Assembly (NCBI RefSeq): GCF_003063625.1
Contig: NZ_CP026604.1
Span: forward strand, 1,798,001 to 1,862,000
Length of the DNA stretch: 64,000 nucleotides
Source of the DNA: Saccharobesus litoralis
GTDB taxonomy: Bacteria; Pseudomonadota; Gammaproteobacteria; Enterobacterales; Alteromonadaceae
Direction of reading: 5' to 3'
The translations under genes were made by a program, and so were the position numbers. The notes under the pieces were generated by a model, which searched no databases, was not told where the DNA came from, and saw nothing but the letters and a program-made list of their open reading frames with translations. This document shows, in pieces, positions 19,024 to 27,601 of this stretch (positions are counted from its first letter, which is position 1; the number at the start of each line of letters is the position of its first letter).

Positions 19024-19428
19024 ATGAAACGCTTAACTAAAATCACCTTGATAGGTATTTTTATCCTGTCTGCCAACGCTTTTGCCAATCCGTTTTCAGG
19101 TACATGGAAATTGGTTGCTGGTGAATATATCAACCATGAAGGTGTGTTGGTCAACTACCAAGATTTAAACCTGAGTTCAATTAAAGTCATCACTAATCGC
19201 TATTTTAGTTTTGTTAGCATGTCCGGCGATAAATTTTGGAGCTCAGGTACAGGTAAGTTTAGTTACACTAATGACGAATATATTGAGGTACCTATCTACA
19301 CGTCATACAAAACAGCGAGCGGTAAAACTTATACGTTTTCATATCAATTACTCGGTGATATATGGCATAACGCTAGATGGGAAAATGGCCTTAGAGTAGA
19401 GTATGAAACTTGGCAGCGTATTGAGTAG
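19024..19428 (+). CDS. Small secreted lipocalin-like hypothetical protein
   Basis: 134 residues with a clear cleavable signal peptide (KITLIGIFILSANAFA). The mature part begins NPFSGTWKLVAGEYINHEG and continues in alternating strands to an ending of YETWQRIE. The 'F(S/T)GTWKLVSGEY' opening is shared by small lipocalin-like proteins whose function is mostly unknown. It probably folds as a small beta barrel in the periplasm. The long hairpin upstream separates it from the lipoprotein gene. I assign no activity. Confidence 0.75.
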   Translation: MKRLTKITLIGIFILSANAFANPFSGTWKLVAGEYINHEGVLVNYQDLNLSSIKVITNRYFSFVSMSGDKFWSSGTGKFSYTNDEYIEVPIYTSYKTASGKTYTFSYQLLGDIWHNARWENGLRVEYETWQRIE

Positions 19429-19553
19429 TGCTTTTCCAATAATGGAATGACCTGCTATCCTGCCGGCACCCAGTGTTGCTAGCTTAACCGAGCGGCGCAC
19501 TGACAGAAAGTATTAGTATTACTTTAACTGTTTATAATTAATAAGGATTTTTG

Positions 19554-20450
19554 ATGAAAATTTGCCAATTAATGCCACTGTTATTTTTGCTTGTTTGTGG
19601 CATAACACATGCTAGTACAATCAAAGATCCTGAGACACAACACTTATTAAATTTTACGGGTTTAAAAACAGATATTCTAATTGGTGAAATAGAAGGGGTT
19701 AAGTTAACAATTAATATTGCCCAGCCCAAAGTAAGAGGGAAGAAGCCAAGACCCGTATTGGTATTCATCCATGGTGGCGGGCTTATTAAAGGCGATAAAA
19801 ATTCGTTAAACCAACGTATTGTTAAAATGGCTAGTAAAGGCGTTGTTACTGCCAGTTTGATGTATCGCCTAGCGCCAGAATATAAGTTCCCTGCTGCGAT
19901 TGAAGATGTAAAAGCCGGCATTCGGTTTATAAAGGCGAATGCCAAAGTGCTGCATATTGACCCTGATAATATCGTGGTTAATGGCGCGTCAGCCGGCGGG
20001 TATTTGGCGGTTATGTTGGGGGTTACAGGCAATTCATCGGCTTTTGCCAAGCATGGCTTATACACAGAGTATGATTCGGTTGTCAAAGCGGTTATGGCGC
20101 AATCACCGCCGGTGGGCGATTATACTAAAGCCAATTATCAGGATTTTGCTTTAGTAAAACGATTTAAAAACAATAGTAACGACATGCAAAAGTCACTAGC
20201 TGCTATTTCCCCCGTTACTTATTTAGATAAACAAGACCCACCGTTTTTTATTTCGCACGGTACTGCGGATACCGTTGTCCCAGTCGAAATGAGTCGACAC
20301 TTTACAGCCGAACTTAAAAAACTAGGGCATGAGTACGAATATATAGAAGTGGAGGGCGGAAAGCACAGCCTAACGCGTTCTAAGCCTCTACAAGCGAAGC
20401 TAGTATTTAAAGCTACGATGCAGTTTTTCGCGAAGCATACTAGGGACTGA
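19554..20450 (+). CDS. Secreted alpha/beta-hydrolase, esterase of the HGGG (BD-FAE/hormone-sensitive lipase-like) type
   Basis: Predicted carboxylester hydrolase in the periplasm or outside the cell. A signal peptide (LMPLLFLLVCGITHA) is followed by the oxyanion-hole motif FIHGGG. The nucleophile elbow GASAGGY is in the middle of the protein, the acid lies in HGTADTVVP, and the catalytic His is in GGKHSLT near the C-terminus. At 298 residues it fits the family. Together these are a full Ser-Asp-His set. Such enzymes in polysaccharide loci often remove acetyl groups, but this one is followed 15 bases later by an AraC regulator rather than by sugar genes, so the substrate is open. Confidence 0.88.
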   Translation: MKICQLMPLLFLLVCGITHASTIKDPETQHLLNFTGLKTDILIGEIEGVKLTINIAQPKVRGKKPRPVLVFIHGGGLIKGDKNSLNQRIVKMASKGVVTASLMYRLAPEYKFPAAIEDVKAGIRFIKANAKVLHIDPDNIVVNGASAGGYLAVMLGVTGNSSAFAKHGLYTEYDSVVKAVMAQSPPVGDYTKANYQDFALVKRFKNNSNDMQKSLAAISPVTYLDKQDPPFFISHGTADTVVPVEMSRHFTAELKKLGHEYEYIEVEGGKHSLTRSKPLQAKLVFKATMQFFAKHTRD

Positions 20451-20465
20451 ACTTAAAATTCTATT

Positions 20466-21269
20466 ATGAGTACTTTGTATAAACCTTTTCAACCGACGTT
20501 AACCCTAGCCGGTTTAACAAAATTTGGCTTAGCTTTAAATATTTGTGCCTCAAGTCCAGGTTTAAAAAATACGGTTAGCGCGTTTGTTCAAGTTTCAACT
20601 CAGCAGGCTACTTTATATCGAGTGTTGCCTGATGGAACTCAAGCTATTTATTTATCAAAAAGCGGCGCGCTTTTTTCTGGGGCGCAAATCAAGGTTTGTG
20701 ATGTGCCTATGTATATGTATGCTGACGAAGAATATTTTGGGGTGTGGTTTTGCCCCGGTGTACTGAGGCGGTTGTTTAATATCGATTTATCAGAAGTGGC
20801 TGGGCAACTGGTACCGGCCGATGATCTGTTAAATAGCGAGTTACAAAGACTTACTTATCAAGTATACGATAAAGCCACTTTTGCAGAGCGTGTTACCTTA
20901 TTCGAGTCATGGCTAATGACACGATTCCATCAAGTGTTAAACCCGAAATTAGAGCATGCATTGTCTTTGATATTATATTTGCCAGAGCGGCCGTCAACAT
21001 TCGAAAAGGTTTCAATAATTGCAGAAAAAATTGGTGTTACAAGTCGTCATTTAAATCGCTTGTTCTTACAAAATATCGGGTTAAATACCAAGCAATTTAT
21101 CAATGTAATTCGAGCCCAGCAGGCTTGTAGAACACTATTCAATCAATCTAAGGCTAAGCATTTAATCGACAATGAGCTTGGTTATTATGATCAAGCTCAC
21201 TGTATAAATGAGTTTAAAACCTATTTTGGTGCTACACCGATTAACCTAGTTAACCAATATACGGTTTAA
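20466..21269 (+). CDS. AraC-family transcriptional regulator
   Basis: 267 residues. The C-terminal third carries the paired helix-turn-helix of AraC proteins: VSIIAEKIGVTSRHLNRLFLQ, then an LNTKQFINVIRAQQA linker helix and the second motif ending ELGYYDQAHCINEFKTYFG. The N-terminal part (about 1-150) is a sensing domain resembling DUF6597-type AraC proteins. It lies 15 bases after the esterase gene and is probably co-transcribed with it, so it may control the esterase or the neighbouring fabA-like gene. The ligand is unknown. Confidence 0.88.
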   Translation: MSTLYKPFQPTLTLAGLTKFGLALNICASSPGLKNTVSAFVQVSTQQATLYRVLPDGTQAIYLSKSGALFSGAQIKVCDVPMYMYADEEYFGVWFCPGVLRRLFNIDLSEVAGQLVPADDLLNSELQRLTYQVYDKATFAERVTLFESWLMTRFHQVLNPKLEHALSLILYLPERPSTFEKVSIIAEKIGVTSRHLNRLFLQNIGLNTKQFINVIRAQQACRTLFNQSKAKHLIDNELGYYDQAHCINEFKTYFGATPINLVNQYTV

Positions 21270-21361
21270 ATATTGGCCTTGATTAAAATGTCCGATTCTT
21301 CCAATCAATTTGTATTTATCTAAATAAAACTAGATGTCTCAATCATTTAAGAGGCAAACAA

Positions 21362-21847
21362 ATGCAGTTTTCAAACAAACAAATATTGGCTATGGCGCGA
21401 GGTGGCTTTTTTGGTGAGGGCAACGCTCAACTGCCTTCAGAACAAATGCTAATGATAGATCAGATTAACAATATCTGTTCCGAGGGTGGGGTTTATGATA
21501 AAGGTCAACTGGCTGCAAGTTTTAACATTAAACCAGAGCATTGGTTTTTTGATTGTCACTTTGCTGGCGATCCTGTTATGCCGGGCTGTTTGGGGCTAGA
21601 TGCTTTGTGGCAACTATTAGGCGTATATCTCGGTTGGCTAGGTTTACCTGGTAGAGGACGTGCTTTAGGCGTAAATAAAGTTAAGTTTAGCGGGCAAATT
21701 TATCCAGACGCCAAAAAAATTGAATATCGGCTTGATATAAAAAGAGTGATCAAACGACCTTTGCCAGTTGGCATTGCTGATGGCAAAGTATTGTTAAACA
21801 ATGAAGTGATTTATCAAGCTGATTCACTTAAAGTTGGCCTGATTTAA
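21362..21847 (+). CDS. FabA-like beta-hydroxyacyl-ACP dehydratase, slightly short
   Basis: Hot-dog-fold 3-hydroxydecanoyl-ACP dehydratase/isomerase-type enzyme of unsaturated fatty-acid synthesis. The match to FabA is long and close: CHFAGDPVMPGCLGLDALWQ holds the catalytic His66 and Asp80, and RALGVNKVKFSGQIYP follows. It is 161 residues, about 10 shorter than usual FabA; the normal tail after LKVGL is missing. The ribosome site AGAGG lies just ahead of the start. Beside an AraC and a LuxR regulator rather than fabB, it looks like an accessory copy under special control, but I cannot see whether another FabA exists. Confidence 0.88.
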   Translation: MQFSNKQILAMARGGFFGEGNAQLPSEQMLMIDQINNICSEGGVYDKGQLAASFNIKPEHWFFDCHFAGDPVMPGCLGLDALWQLLGVYLGWLGLPGRGRALGVNKVKFSGQIYPDAKKIEYRLDIKRVIKRPLPVGIADGKVLLNNEVIYQADSLKVGLI

Positions 21848-21932
21848 CATATATCGAGTAAATTTTGAAATTATTATTGGCTTGCTTGGGTCAATTTAGA
21901 GCCAGTAATATTTCAGTAAAAGGAACTTATTT

Positions 21933-22667
21933 GTGCTCTTCGAACATACAACCTCTCAAGCATTACTTTCTTTGCTCTCTAACTGTGTAAAAGCATCGAG
22001 CGAACCACAGGATATTGCTAATGTGTTAGAAGAGCTAAACAACATCATTCCGTTTGAAAGTGCAATCATTGTTTTAGACACAGAATTAAATTTTGCTTTA
22101 AAAGATCAGCAACAAGTTGTGAGTTACAACCTTGATCATGCCTGGCCTGAAATTTATTTTAAACGCCAGTTTTACAATGTAGATCCGATTCTTAAGGCGG
22201 TTAACGAAGTGGATCAGGTTGTCAAATGGCAGGATGTGTATAACAACACTCGATTTGACGCTGTTGAATTTAAAAATATGGCCAAGCAGTATGTCGGTGA
22301 GAACGGTTTAAGCATATTAAGAAAAAACCAGCAAGGTTCTACACTTATCTCGCTAGTGTTTAGTCATGAAGATATTGAACAATGGCGCGATATTTTAGAG
22401 TTTGTAACTCCCCATATTCACGAAATATTTAATCGTGAAGGGCAATATCAACGAAAAACCTTGTGGCAGCCACAGCTTACTGATCGCGAGCTAGACGTGC
22501 TTAACTGGGTAAAAGAAGGCAAAAGTAACTGGGATATATCTCAGTTACTCTCTATTTCTGAACGCACGGTTAAATTTCATCTTTCCAATATCTATGAAAA
22601 ACTCTCGGTTGTTAATCGCTCGCAGTCTATCGCAAAGGCAATTCACTTTGGTCTGATTTCGACTTAA
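21933..22667 (+). CDS. LuxR-family regulator with autoinducer-domain-like N-terminus (LuxR solo)
   Basis: 244 residues from a GTG with an AAAGGAA ribosome site. The C-terminus is a classic LuxR/FixJ helix-turn-helix: LTDRELDVLNWVKEGKSNWD, then ISERTVKFHLSNIYEKL. The N-terminal about 160 residues resemble the autoinducer-binding fold (WPEIYFKRQFYNVDPILKAV, and a VVKWQDV segment). No LuxI synthase is present nearby, so it is a solo. It may respond to external signals or to a different ligand; binding of acyl-homoserine lactones is not shown by sequence alone. Confidence 0.88.
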   Translation: MLFEHTTSQALLSLLSNCVKASSEPQDIANVLEELNNIIPFESAIIVLDTELNFALKDQQQVVSYNLDHAWPEIYFKRQFYNVDPILKAVNEVDQVVKWQDVYNNTRFDAVEFKNMAKQYVGENGLSILRKNQQGSTLISLVFSHEDIEQWRDILEFVTPHIHEIFNREGQYQRKTLWQPQLTDRELDVLNWVKEGKSNWDISQLLSISERTVKFHLSNIYEKLSVVNRSQSIAKAIHFGLIST

Positions 22668-22697
22668 AGCGCTTTTAATGTAAAGGCTAGATTTAAT

Positions 22698-22946
22698 CTA
22701 CCCGTGCAAGGTGACTTTTGCTGCCATTATTGCTGCTAATTTAGTTGCTAAAGCATCGACAATAGGAGCCAATAAAAATACCGTAGGTAAAGCGATTACA
22801 AAAGATAAAGCCCATGTCGAGATAAACTGCATAAATGCTAAATTAAAATTTGAAAACACAAACTCAAGTGCTGCCGACATGACACCTGACATAAAAAACG
22901 CCATGAGTATTGCCGCTAAATTAGCTTTATTACTTAGCCATTTCAT
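22698..22946 (-). CDS. DUF2798-like small membrane protein
   Basis: 82 residues with two hydrophobic helices, about 10-32 and 42-66. The pattern (AAILMAFFMSGVMSAALEF, then ALSFVIALPTVFLLAPIVDALA) is typical of the DUF2798 family of small inner-membrane proteins of unknown function. It starts at 22946 with an AAGGAATT sequence just upstream on the minus strand. It stands alone, convergent with the LuxR gene. Confidence 0.75.
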   Translation of the reverse strand: MKWLSNKANLAAILMAFFMSGVMSAALEFVFSNFNLAFMQFISTWALSFVIALPTVFLLAPIVDALATKLAAIMAAKVTLHG

Positions 22947-23291
22947 TGTTAATTCCTTGTTGTATTGTAATTACTAAACGTTGTAAATTTCACAGGCCTT
23001 AGGCTCGTCATTGTCGTCCCTACAGGACATAGGTCTATCTCTTATACACAATTTTCAGAAGCGTTCTTTTACCTCAATCGGTTGTAATTTTATCACCGAG
23101 GTTTAGGAAAATACCCTCGTCATCCTCGCGCATACGGGGAACCAGCGACTTTTGTTGGATAAATATTGTTAGGTTTAAGTAAAAGACACTGGATACCTGA
23201 ATTCTCAGGTATGACGGTACGCTTAGAGGCTAGCAGCCAATTTTATCTCTGCATTTAAAACTCACTGAGTAGGTACGTTGTACTTAACTTA
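22947..23291. other. Intergenic region, no gene seen
   Basis: About 345 bases with a short palindrome 'ATACCTGAATTCTCAGGTAT' (about 23195-23214) of the kind common in intergenic repeats. Nothing else can be supported. Confidence 0.5.
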
Positions 23292-23861
23292 TTAAACCGC
23301 CTGACAATAGCTATCGATACTCAGTACAAACTGGTTTAGTAGATTGTCGAGTTCGCTTTCGATTAACGCAGAAAACTGGCCATCAGCATAAACATTGTAG
23401 AAATCTCCTATAGCCAGTTTGCTGATAATATTGGCTCCCCACCAAGGCATTACGTCTGATAAATGATTCAGATTAGTTAATCCACCGCGTTTACCCGGAG
23501 AGGTACTTAATAATAAAACAGGCTGGTTTTTAGGAAATACCATTTGCTGTTTGGTCTCCAAACGTGACATCCAATCTATCAGATTTTTAAAAACCGCAGG
23601 TGTTGAGCCATTATGTTCAGGGCAGCAAATAACCATAGCATCAGCATTTGCAAATAATTCTCGTGCAACATGCACTGGTTCAGGAAAGCCATGTTGTTTT
23701 TCAAATGGCAAACTATAAATAGGCAATGGGTAATCGCGAATATCGGCGAGCTTAGTTTGCACTGAATATCGAGTTGCTATTTTGTTTACGACAATATTAG
23801 CAAGAGTACGGTTAATCGATTGGTCATTATTACTGGCGCAAAAAACGGTGATTTTGTTCAT
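23292..23861 (-). CDS. NADPH-dependent FMN reductase-like flavodoxin-fold protein
   Basis: 189 residues of the NADPH-dependent FMN reductase/chromate-quinone reductase family. It opens KITVFCASNNDQSINRTLAN (phosphate-binding turn) and has PEHNGSTPAVFKNLIDWMSR, the family's flavin-binding 'P-E-(Y/H)-N-x-S-x-P-x-x-K-N-x-x-D' signature, at about 80-100. It is cytoplasmic and likely reduces quinones or flavins. A pirin gene follows on the same strand further out (24.0-24.7 kb), separated by a MITE-like repeat; both are often found in oxidative-stress contexts. Confidence 0.9.
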   Translation of the reverse strand: MNKITVFCASNNDQSINRTLANIVVNKIATRYSVQTKLADIRDYPLPIYSLPFEKQHGFPEPVHVARELFANADAMVICCPEHNGSTPAVFKNLIDWMSRLETKQQMVFPKNQPVLLLSTSPGKRGGLTNLNHLSDVMPWWGANIISKLAIGDFYNVYADGQFSALIESELDNLLNQFVLSIDSYCQAV

Positions 23862-23898
23862 GTTTAATTTTCCTCACATTACTATTATTTAAAGGTTA

Positions 23899-24027
23899 TA
23901 TAGTCTTCTCGCTCAGGCTTTATGGTTCATTGTCAGCGCTTACTCGCCCCAATCACATAGTAGAGCATATGCTCATGGGGTCTCGAAGCTTGACGGCTTC
24001 CCCTAAAACCCGATCGCTTTGACTATA
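23899..24027. repeat. MITE-like element TATAGTC...GACTATA, copy A (129 bp)
   Basis: The left end TATAGTCTTCTCGCTCAGG and the right end 'CGATCGCTTTGACTATA' form imperfect terminal inverted repeats. Inside is the palindrome GAGCATATGCTC. The right end contributes the stop codon (TAG on the minus strand) of the pirin gene. Further copies lie at 35071, 59372 and 60598. Confidence 0.85.
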
Positions 24028-24700
24028 GTTCAACGTAAAAAACGCTTAGGTGGACTTGTTCACTGGTAACCAATAAATTGAGATCTGCCCCGCGAACTAA
24101 ATCACCATCTTGAACAAGCTGATCATTTATCGTCGCTTGGCCGTTAACGACATAGATTAAGCAGTCTCCTTGGCGCTCGATAACCGCTCCTTTGTTAAGT
24201 ACGCCAACCTCAATAACCGTGTTGCTATCGAATGTTTCGGTTTGCGTTTTATTACCACCGTAAATACGTTGCATTTGATTTAAAGCTGGGTTGTACACTT
24301 TGTATTGTGCGGGTAATCCTGCTTGCTCGGGCAATACCCAAATTTGTAGCAAACGCGTTCCGTCTTCGTTAGGGTTTATTTCGTTGTGAGAAAAACCTTC
24401 ACCCCCAGCACGTTGCACTTGCACCTGCGGTGCTTCTAACGATTGACCGTGTTCAAGTGAGCCTTCATGTGCGAGCTGTCCTTCCAATAACACTGTAACT
24501 ATGTCTATTTCTTTATGGCTATGCATTTTCGTTTCGCCATATGGTAAGTACTTAGCATCGGCTAGATAAACAAAGTTCCCTAAGCCTTGCCAAACGTGAT
24601 CAGGAGCGGAAGGGTTAATTCGTTTATCGTAAATTAAACGAGTTTCGCGTAAGCCAGCAAAGCCGCCACGAGGTAAAGAGTCTCTGTGTAAAATTTTCAT
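24023..24700 (-). CDS. Pirin-family protein
   Basis: 225 residues with the bicupin pirin pattern. The metal-binding set of the N-terminal cupin is visible in KMHSHKEIDIVTVLLEGQLAHEG together with GGEGFSHNEINP. The C-terminal cupin is degenerate. Pirins of this length (YhaK/YhhW-like) act as metal-dependent quercetin dioxygenase-like or redox-sensing proteins. The gene's last codon and stop overlap the end of a MITE-like repeat, so the C-terminus (FYVEL) may have been set by the insertion. Confidence 0.9.
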   Translation of the reverse strand: MKILHRDSLPRGGFAGLRETRLIYDKRINPSAPDHVWQGLGNFVYLADAKYLPYGETKMHSHKEIDIVTVLLEGQLAHEGSLEHGQSLEAPQVQVQRAGGEGFSHNEINPNEDGTRLLQIWVLPEQAGLPAQYKVYNPALNQMQRIYGGNKTQTETFDSNTVIEVGVLNKGAVIERQGDCLIYVVNGQATINDQLVQDGDLVRGADLNLLVTSEQVHLSVFYVEL

Positions 24701-25170
24701 TGATATTTTCCTTAGTGCTTTTTCAAATTTATCGCGAATAATTGAAGCAACTAGCAGTTCAGCCTTTGCTGAAACGCTAATTATTCGCGGCCTGAGTTAT
24801 CAACTCTGTGTAACCGTGAGTTTAAATAAATTGTAAAGTGATTAATTTGTTTCACACCTGTCTGAATGGGCAGTACTGAGGGTATAGGCTGCAGAGGGTC
24901 AGTTTTACGCAGATTGTTTTAGAAACGTAGATGGCAATTAGTTGAATGTGTATATTTCGGGGAACTGTATAGAAAAACCAGATTTTTTAGCTGATGAATA
25001 AATAGGGGAAATCAGCAATGATTACCCCTATTTAACCAATTGTGGCCTGTTCAAGAAAGAACCGTATAGTTGGGTTTATTCGCTCGGCGAGCAGCAATTA
25101 TTAACACCCTGATGTTAGTATGCTTATTTTGATTACATAAAATGGATTACGCTGAGTAATTACATCTAAA
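24701..25170. other. Intergenic region, no gene seen
   Basis: About 470 bases upstream of the pirin gene, AT-rich, with no coding signal. An inverted pair around 'GCGAATAATTGAAG' (24731) and 'AATTATTCGC' (24778-24787) could form a stem, perhaps part of the pirin gene's leader. Confidence 0.45.
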
Positions 25171-25542
25171 TTAAGACTTATCCTGATTTTCAACAAATTC
25201 TCGGCGATAATAACCAGGGGTATAGCCTAAATAACGTTTGAAAATTAGGCGTAATGATAACGCTGAAACGTAGCCACACTTTTGCGCTATTTTGTCTATT
25301 GAATGCGAAGTTGTCGCTAATAAATGTAAAGCCTTTTTAAGACGCATTTGAATTAACCAAGTGCGTGGACTCACTTGTTGAGTTTGCTTAAAAAATCGCT
25401 CAAACGTACTGCGAGTTAAATAGGCTTTTTCCGCAATATCAGCAATACTGATCGGTAAATGTAGGTTTAATTCCGCCCATTTTAGTGCGGCATTAACATG
25501 TTCATATTTTCTTTGTTGTTTGTTACGTGTGTTGGTCGTCAT
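25171..25542 (-). CDS. Short AraC-type DNA-binding protein (MarA/SoxS size)
   Basis: A stand-alone AraC DNA-binding domain of about 123 residues. It has two helix-turn-helix parts, ISIADIAEKAYLTRSTFERFF and IDKIAQKCGYVSALSLRLIFKR, ending in the conserved GYTPGYYRREF. The ATG at 25542 is chosen because a TAGGAAAC ribosome site precedes it. The frame continues upstream to 25770, but that part is Ile/Asn/Lys-rich and unlike a sensing domain. It points toward the pirin and FMN reductase genes and may control them, as SoxS-like proteins do, though nothing in the sequence proves it. Confidence 0.8.
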   Translation of the reverse strand: MTTNTRNKQQRKYEHVNAALKWAELNLHLPISIADIAEKAYLTRSTFERFFKQTQQVSPRTWLIQMRLKKALHLLATTSHSIDKIAQKCGYVSALSLRLIFKRYLGYTPGYYRREFVENQDKS

Positions 25543-25841
25543 GTATAGTTGTTTCCTATGCTTGGCAATATGCAACAGTGGATACGTTATTATTATTCTG
25601 TCACTGTTAAGTATTGGATTGTGACTGCCGTATTTAAACGAACATTTATTGATCACAACCTTGATTGTGTGTGCAAGCAAGTTAAAACGCGCTAAGTTGT
25701 TTCTAGTCTTTTTTATCATCCGTATAACAAACGAATAATTGTAACTAAATAATGTAGTGCTGGTTATCATGTTATATGATAACTAAGATTGATTTTATAC
25801 ACTGATATTTATATTCACTATTTATTTAGAGGTAATAGCTC

Positions 25842-26534
25842 TTGAAAAAACGTACCTATTTTAAAATAGGAGAGCTGATTAAAGAGGATATTTTGCAAGC
25901 GCGTTATCGGATTGGTGGCCGCCTGCCGTCTGAACGTATTTTAGCTGAGCGATTTAAAGTGACTCGCGCGATAGTGCGCGATGCTATAACTATGCTTGAA
26001 TTACAAGGTTTAGTTGAAGCGCGTAAGGGCTCAGGAGTTTACGTTATCGCTTTTCCTATGGTAGTTAAGGAGCAAAGCTCTGCTAAGCAATTTCATGCTT
26101 TTAGTAAACCATATTCAACTAGTTTGCATGCGGCCGATATTTTTCAAGCCAGACAAGTGGTTGAATGCCAAGTGGCTGAACTGGCGGCAATGAACATGAC
26201 TAAACCCGATTTAATTAAGGTAAAAAACGTTATAAAACAAGAGTTAACTTGTAAAAGTCATGAATTGGATGATAGCGGGTTTTATATTTCAGTAGCACAG
26301 GCCTCGCAAAATACGGTTTTGGTTGATGCCGTTCAGCGCTTACTTTCTTTATATCAATCTTCCCGCCAATGGCCGGCCATGCGCGCCAAACTATTCGATG
26401 AAAAGGCAAGGTTGAGTTGGATTGCCGAACACCAAGCCATTTACAGTGCATTACAATGTAAACAACCAAGCTTAGCTCGCAACGCGATGTGGCAGCATTT
26501 ACAAAATAGCAAAAGCTTAGCCGAAGGTTTGTAA
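25842..26534 (+). CDS. GntR-family regulator, FadR subfamily (1)
   Basis: 230 residues from a TTG start with an AGAGGT ribosome site. The winged helix-turn-helix occupies the first 70 residues (GGRLPSERILAERFKVTRAIVRDAI, then LVEARKGSGVYV). The remaining all-helical domain matches the FCD ligand-binding fold in outline, but its usual metal-binding histidines are less evident than in the two relatives at 26.7 and 49.6 kb. It lies ahead of a second GntR gene on the same strand. It is probably a carbohydrate-acid-sensing repressor of this locus; the effector is unknown. Confidence 0.85.
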   Translation: MKKRTYFKIGELIKEDILQARYRIGGRLPSERILAERFKVTRAIVRDAITMLELQGLVEARKGSGVYVIAFPMVVKEQSSAKQFHAFSKPYSTSLHAADIFQARQVVECQVAELAAMNMTKPDLIKVKNVIKQELTCKSHELDDSGFYISVAQASQNTVLVDAVQRLLSLYQSSRQWPAMRAKLFDEKARLSWIAEHQAIYSALQCKQPSLARNAMWQHLQNSKSLAEGL

Positions 26535-26706
26535 ATTCAGTTAGGTTAGGTGGTCAGACAGAAATACCAGCTAAATAGCGGCTTATTGAACCCAAACGAA
26601 GCCATAAACCTAAGCGAGAAGACGATACAATTGTTTATCGTTTGCTTGGTAAATGGTAAGATAACCTTAATAAGTAGCCATTCACGTTCGATTAGGAGTT
26701 TTCAAA

Positions 26707-27405
26707 TTGGCATTTAAAGTTATCACCACAGATCGCCTTTATATAAAAGTGGCAGACCAATTACGACAACTTATCGAAGATGGTACGTTTAAAACTGGGG
26801 ATAGATTTCCTGCCGAGCGCACCTTAGCAGAGAAATTGGGAGTCAGCCGTCCGACAATTCGCGAAGCCATGGTTGCGTTGGAATTAGCGGGTCTTATAGA
26901 AATTCGTACAGGTTCTGGTATTTATGTTGCCGATACCCCAGTCGAAGAGCAAACCGAGCTATCGCAAGATGGCATTGGCCCGTTTGAAATATTGGAAATG
27001 CGCTATGTGCTTGAATCGGAAATTTGTGCCTTAGCTGCTAGACGTATCACAGATGACCAATTGCAAGAATTAGAAGATATATTGCAGGAAATGGAAGGGG
27101 CGTTAAGTGATGGTAAAGCCTGTGAAGAGGCCGACAATAAGTTCCATTTAATTATTGCTCAAGCTAGCCAGAATACGGCTATGTATGAGTCGGTTAAATG
27201 GCTTTGGAATTTACGTAATCGAGAGTACAAAAACACTGCGTTTTTTGAAAAAATTCGTGATGAAGGTATTCTTCCATCCATTGAAGAGCATCGTAAAATT
27301 CTGTCGGCATTAAAAAACCGCGACGGTGAACGTGCCCGCTTAGCCATGAAGAATCATATTGATAGCGCGACCGAAAATGCTGCCAAGCACTTTGATCACG
27401 AATAA
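26707..27405 (+). CDS. GntR-family regulator, FadR subfamily (2), ExuR/UxuR-like
   Basis: 232 residues from a TTG with a clean AGGAG site. The wHTH is TGDRFPAERTLAEKLGVSRP, then IREAMVALELAGLIEIRTGS. The FCD domain contains MRYVLESEICALAARRI, DNKFHLIIAQASQN and the conserved IEEHRKILSALKNRDGERAR histidine helix. It is a close paralogue of the protein at 49560: both begin (T/K)TDRLY(I/V)KVADQ. Uronate repressors ExuR and UxuR belong to this subfamily. It is likely to bind TTGGTAAGGCCA-type sites near the uronate genes, which is inference. A strong terminator follows. Confidence 0.9.
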   Translation: MAFKVITTDRLYIKVADQLRQLIEDGTFKTGDRFPAERTLAEKLGVSRPTIREAMVALELAGLIEIRTGSGIYVADTPVEEQTELSQDGIGPFEILEMRYVLESEICALAARRITDDQLQELEDILQEMEGALSDGKACEEADNKFHLIIAQASQNTAMYESVKWLWNLRNREYKNTAFFEKIRDEGILPSIEEHRKILSALKNRDGERARLAMKNHIDSATENAAKHFDHE

Positions 27406-27430
27406 ATATTAATATAGCAAATGAATGTAA

Positions 27431-27459
27431 AAAGCCCGCTGCAATAGCGGGCTTTTTTT
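27431..27459 (+). terminator. Rho-independent terminator
   Basis: AAAGCCCGCT and AGCGGGCTTT pair perfectly around GCAAT and are followed by seven T in all. It ends the GntR gene. Confidence 0.9.
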
Positions 27460-27460
27460 G

Positions 27461-27580
27461 TAGGTCGAAGGCCTACTTATGAAGCCTCGACAAAAGCTAC
27501 AAAACTAAGGCAATGTAACCTCTGGAAACTAAGTCTGTGCCTAGAACGCTGCTGATGTCGAAATAAATTTCGACCTACTC
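27461..27580. repeat. Intergenic repeat bounded by GTAGGTCGAA...TTCGACCTAC
   Basis: GTAGGTCGAA near 27461 and TTCGACCTAC near 27570 are exact inverted ends. They enclose about 100 bases between two convergent genes. The motif 'TCGAAATTTATTTCGAC' near 49.4 kb is related. Confidence 0.6.
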
Positions 27581-27601
27581 AACCAAGCAAAACTTAATTG
27601 A

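Noticed and set aside
25543-25770. N-terminal extension of the short AraC protein
   Set aside because: Composition is Ile/Asn/Lys/Tyr-rich like noncoding AT-rich DNA, and a good ribosome site precedes the ATG at 25542.
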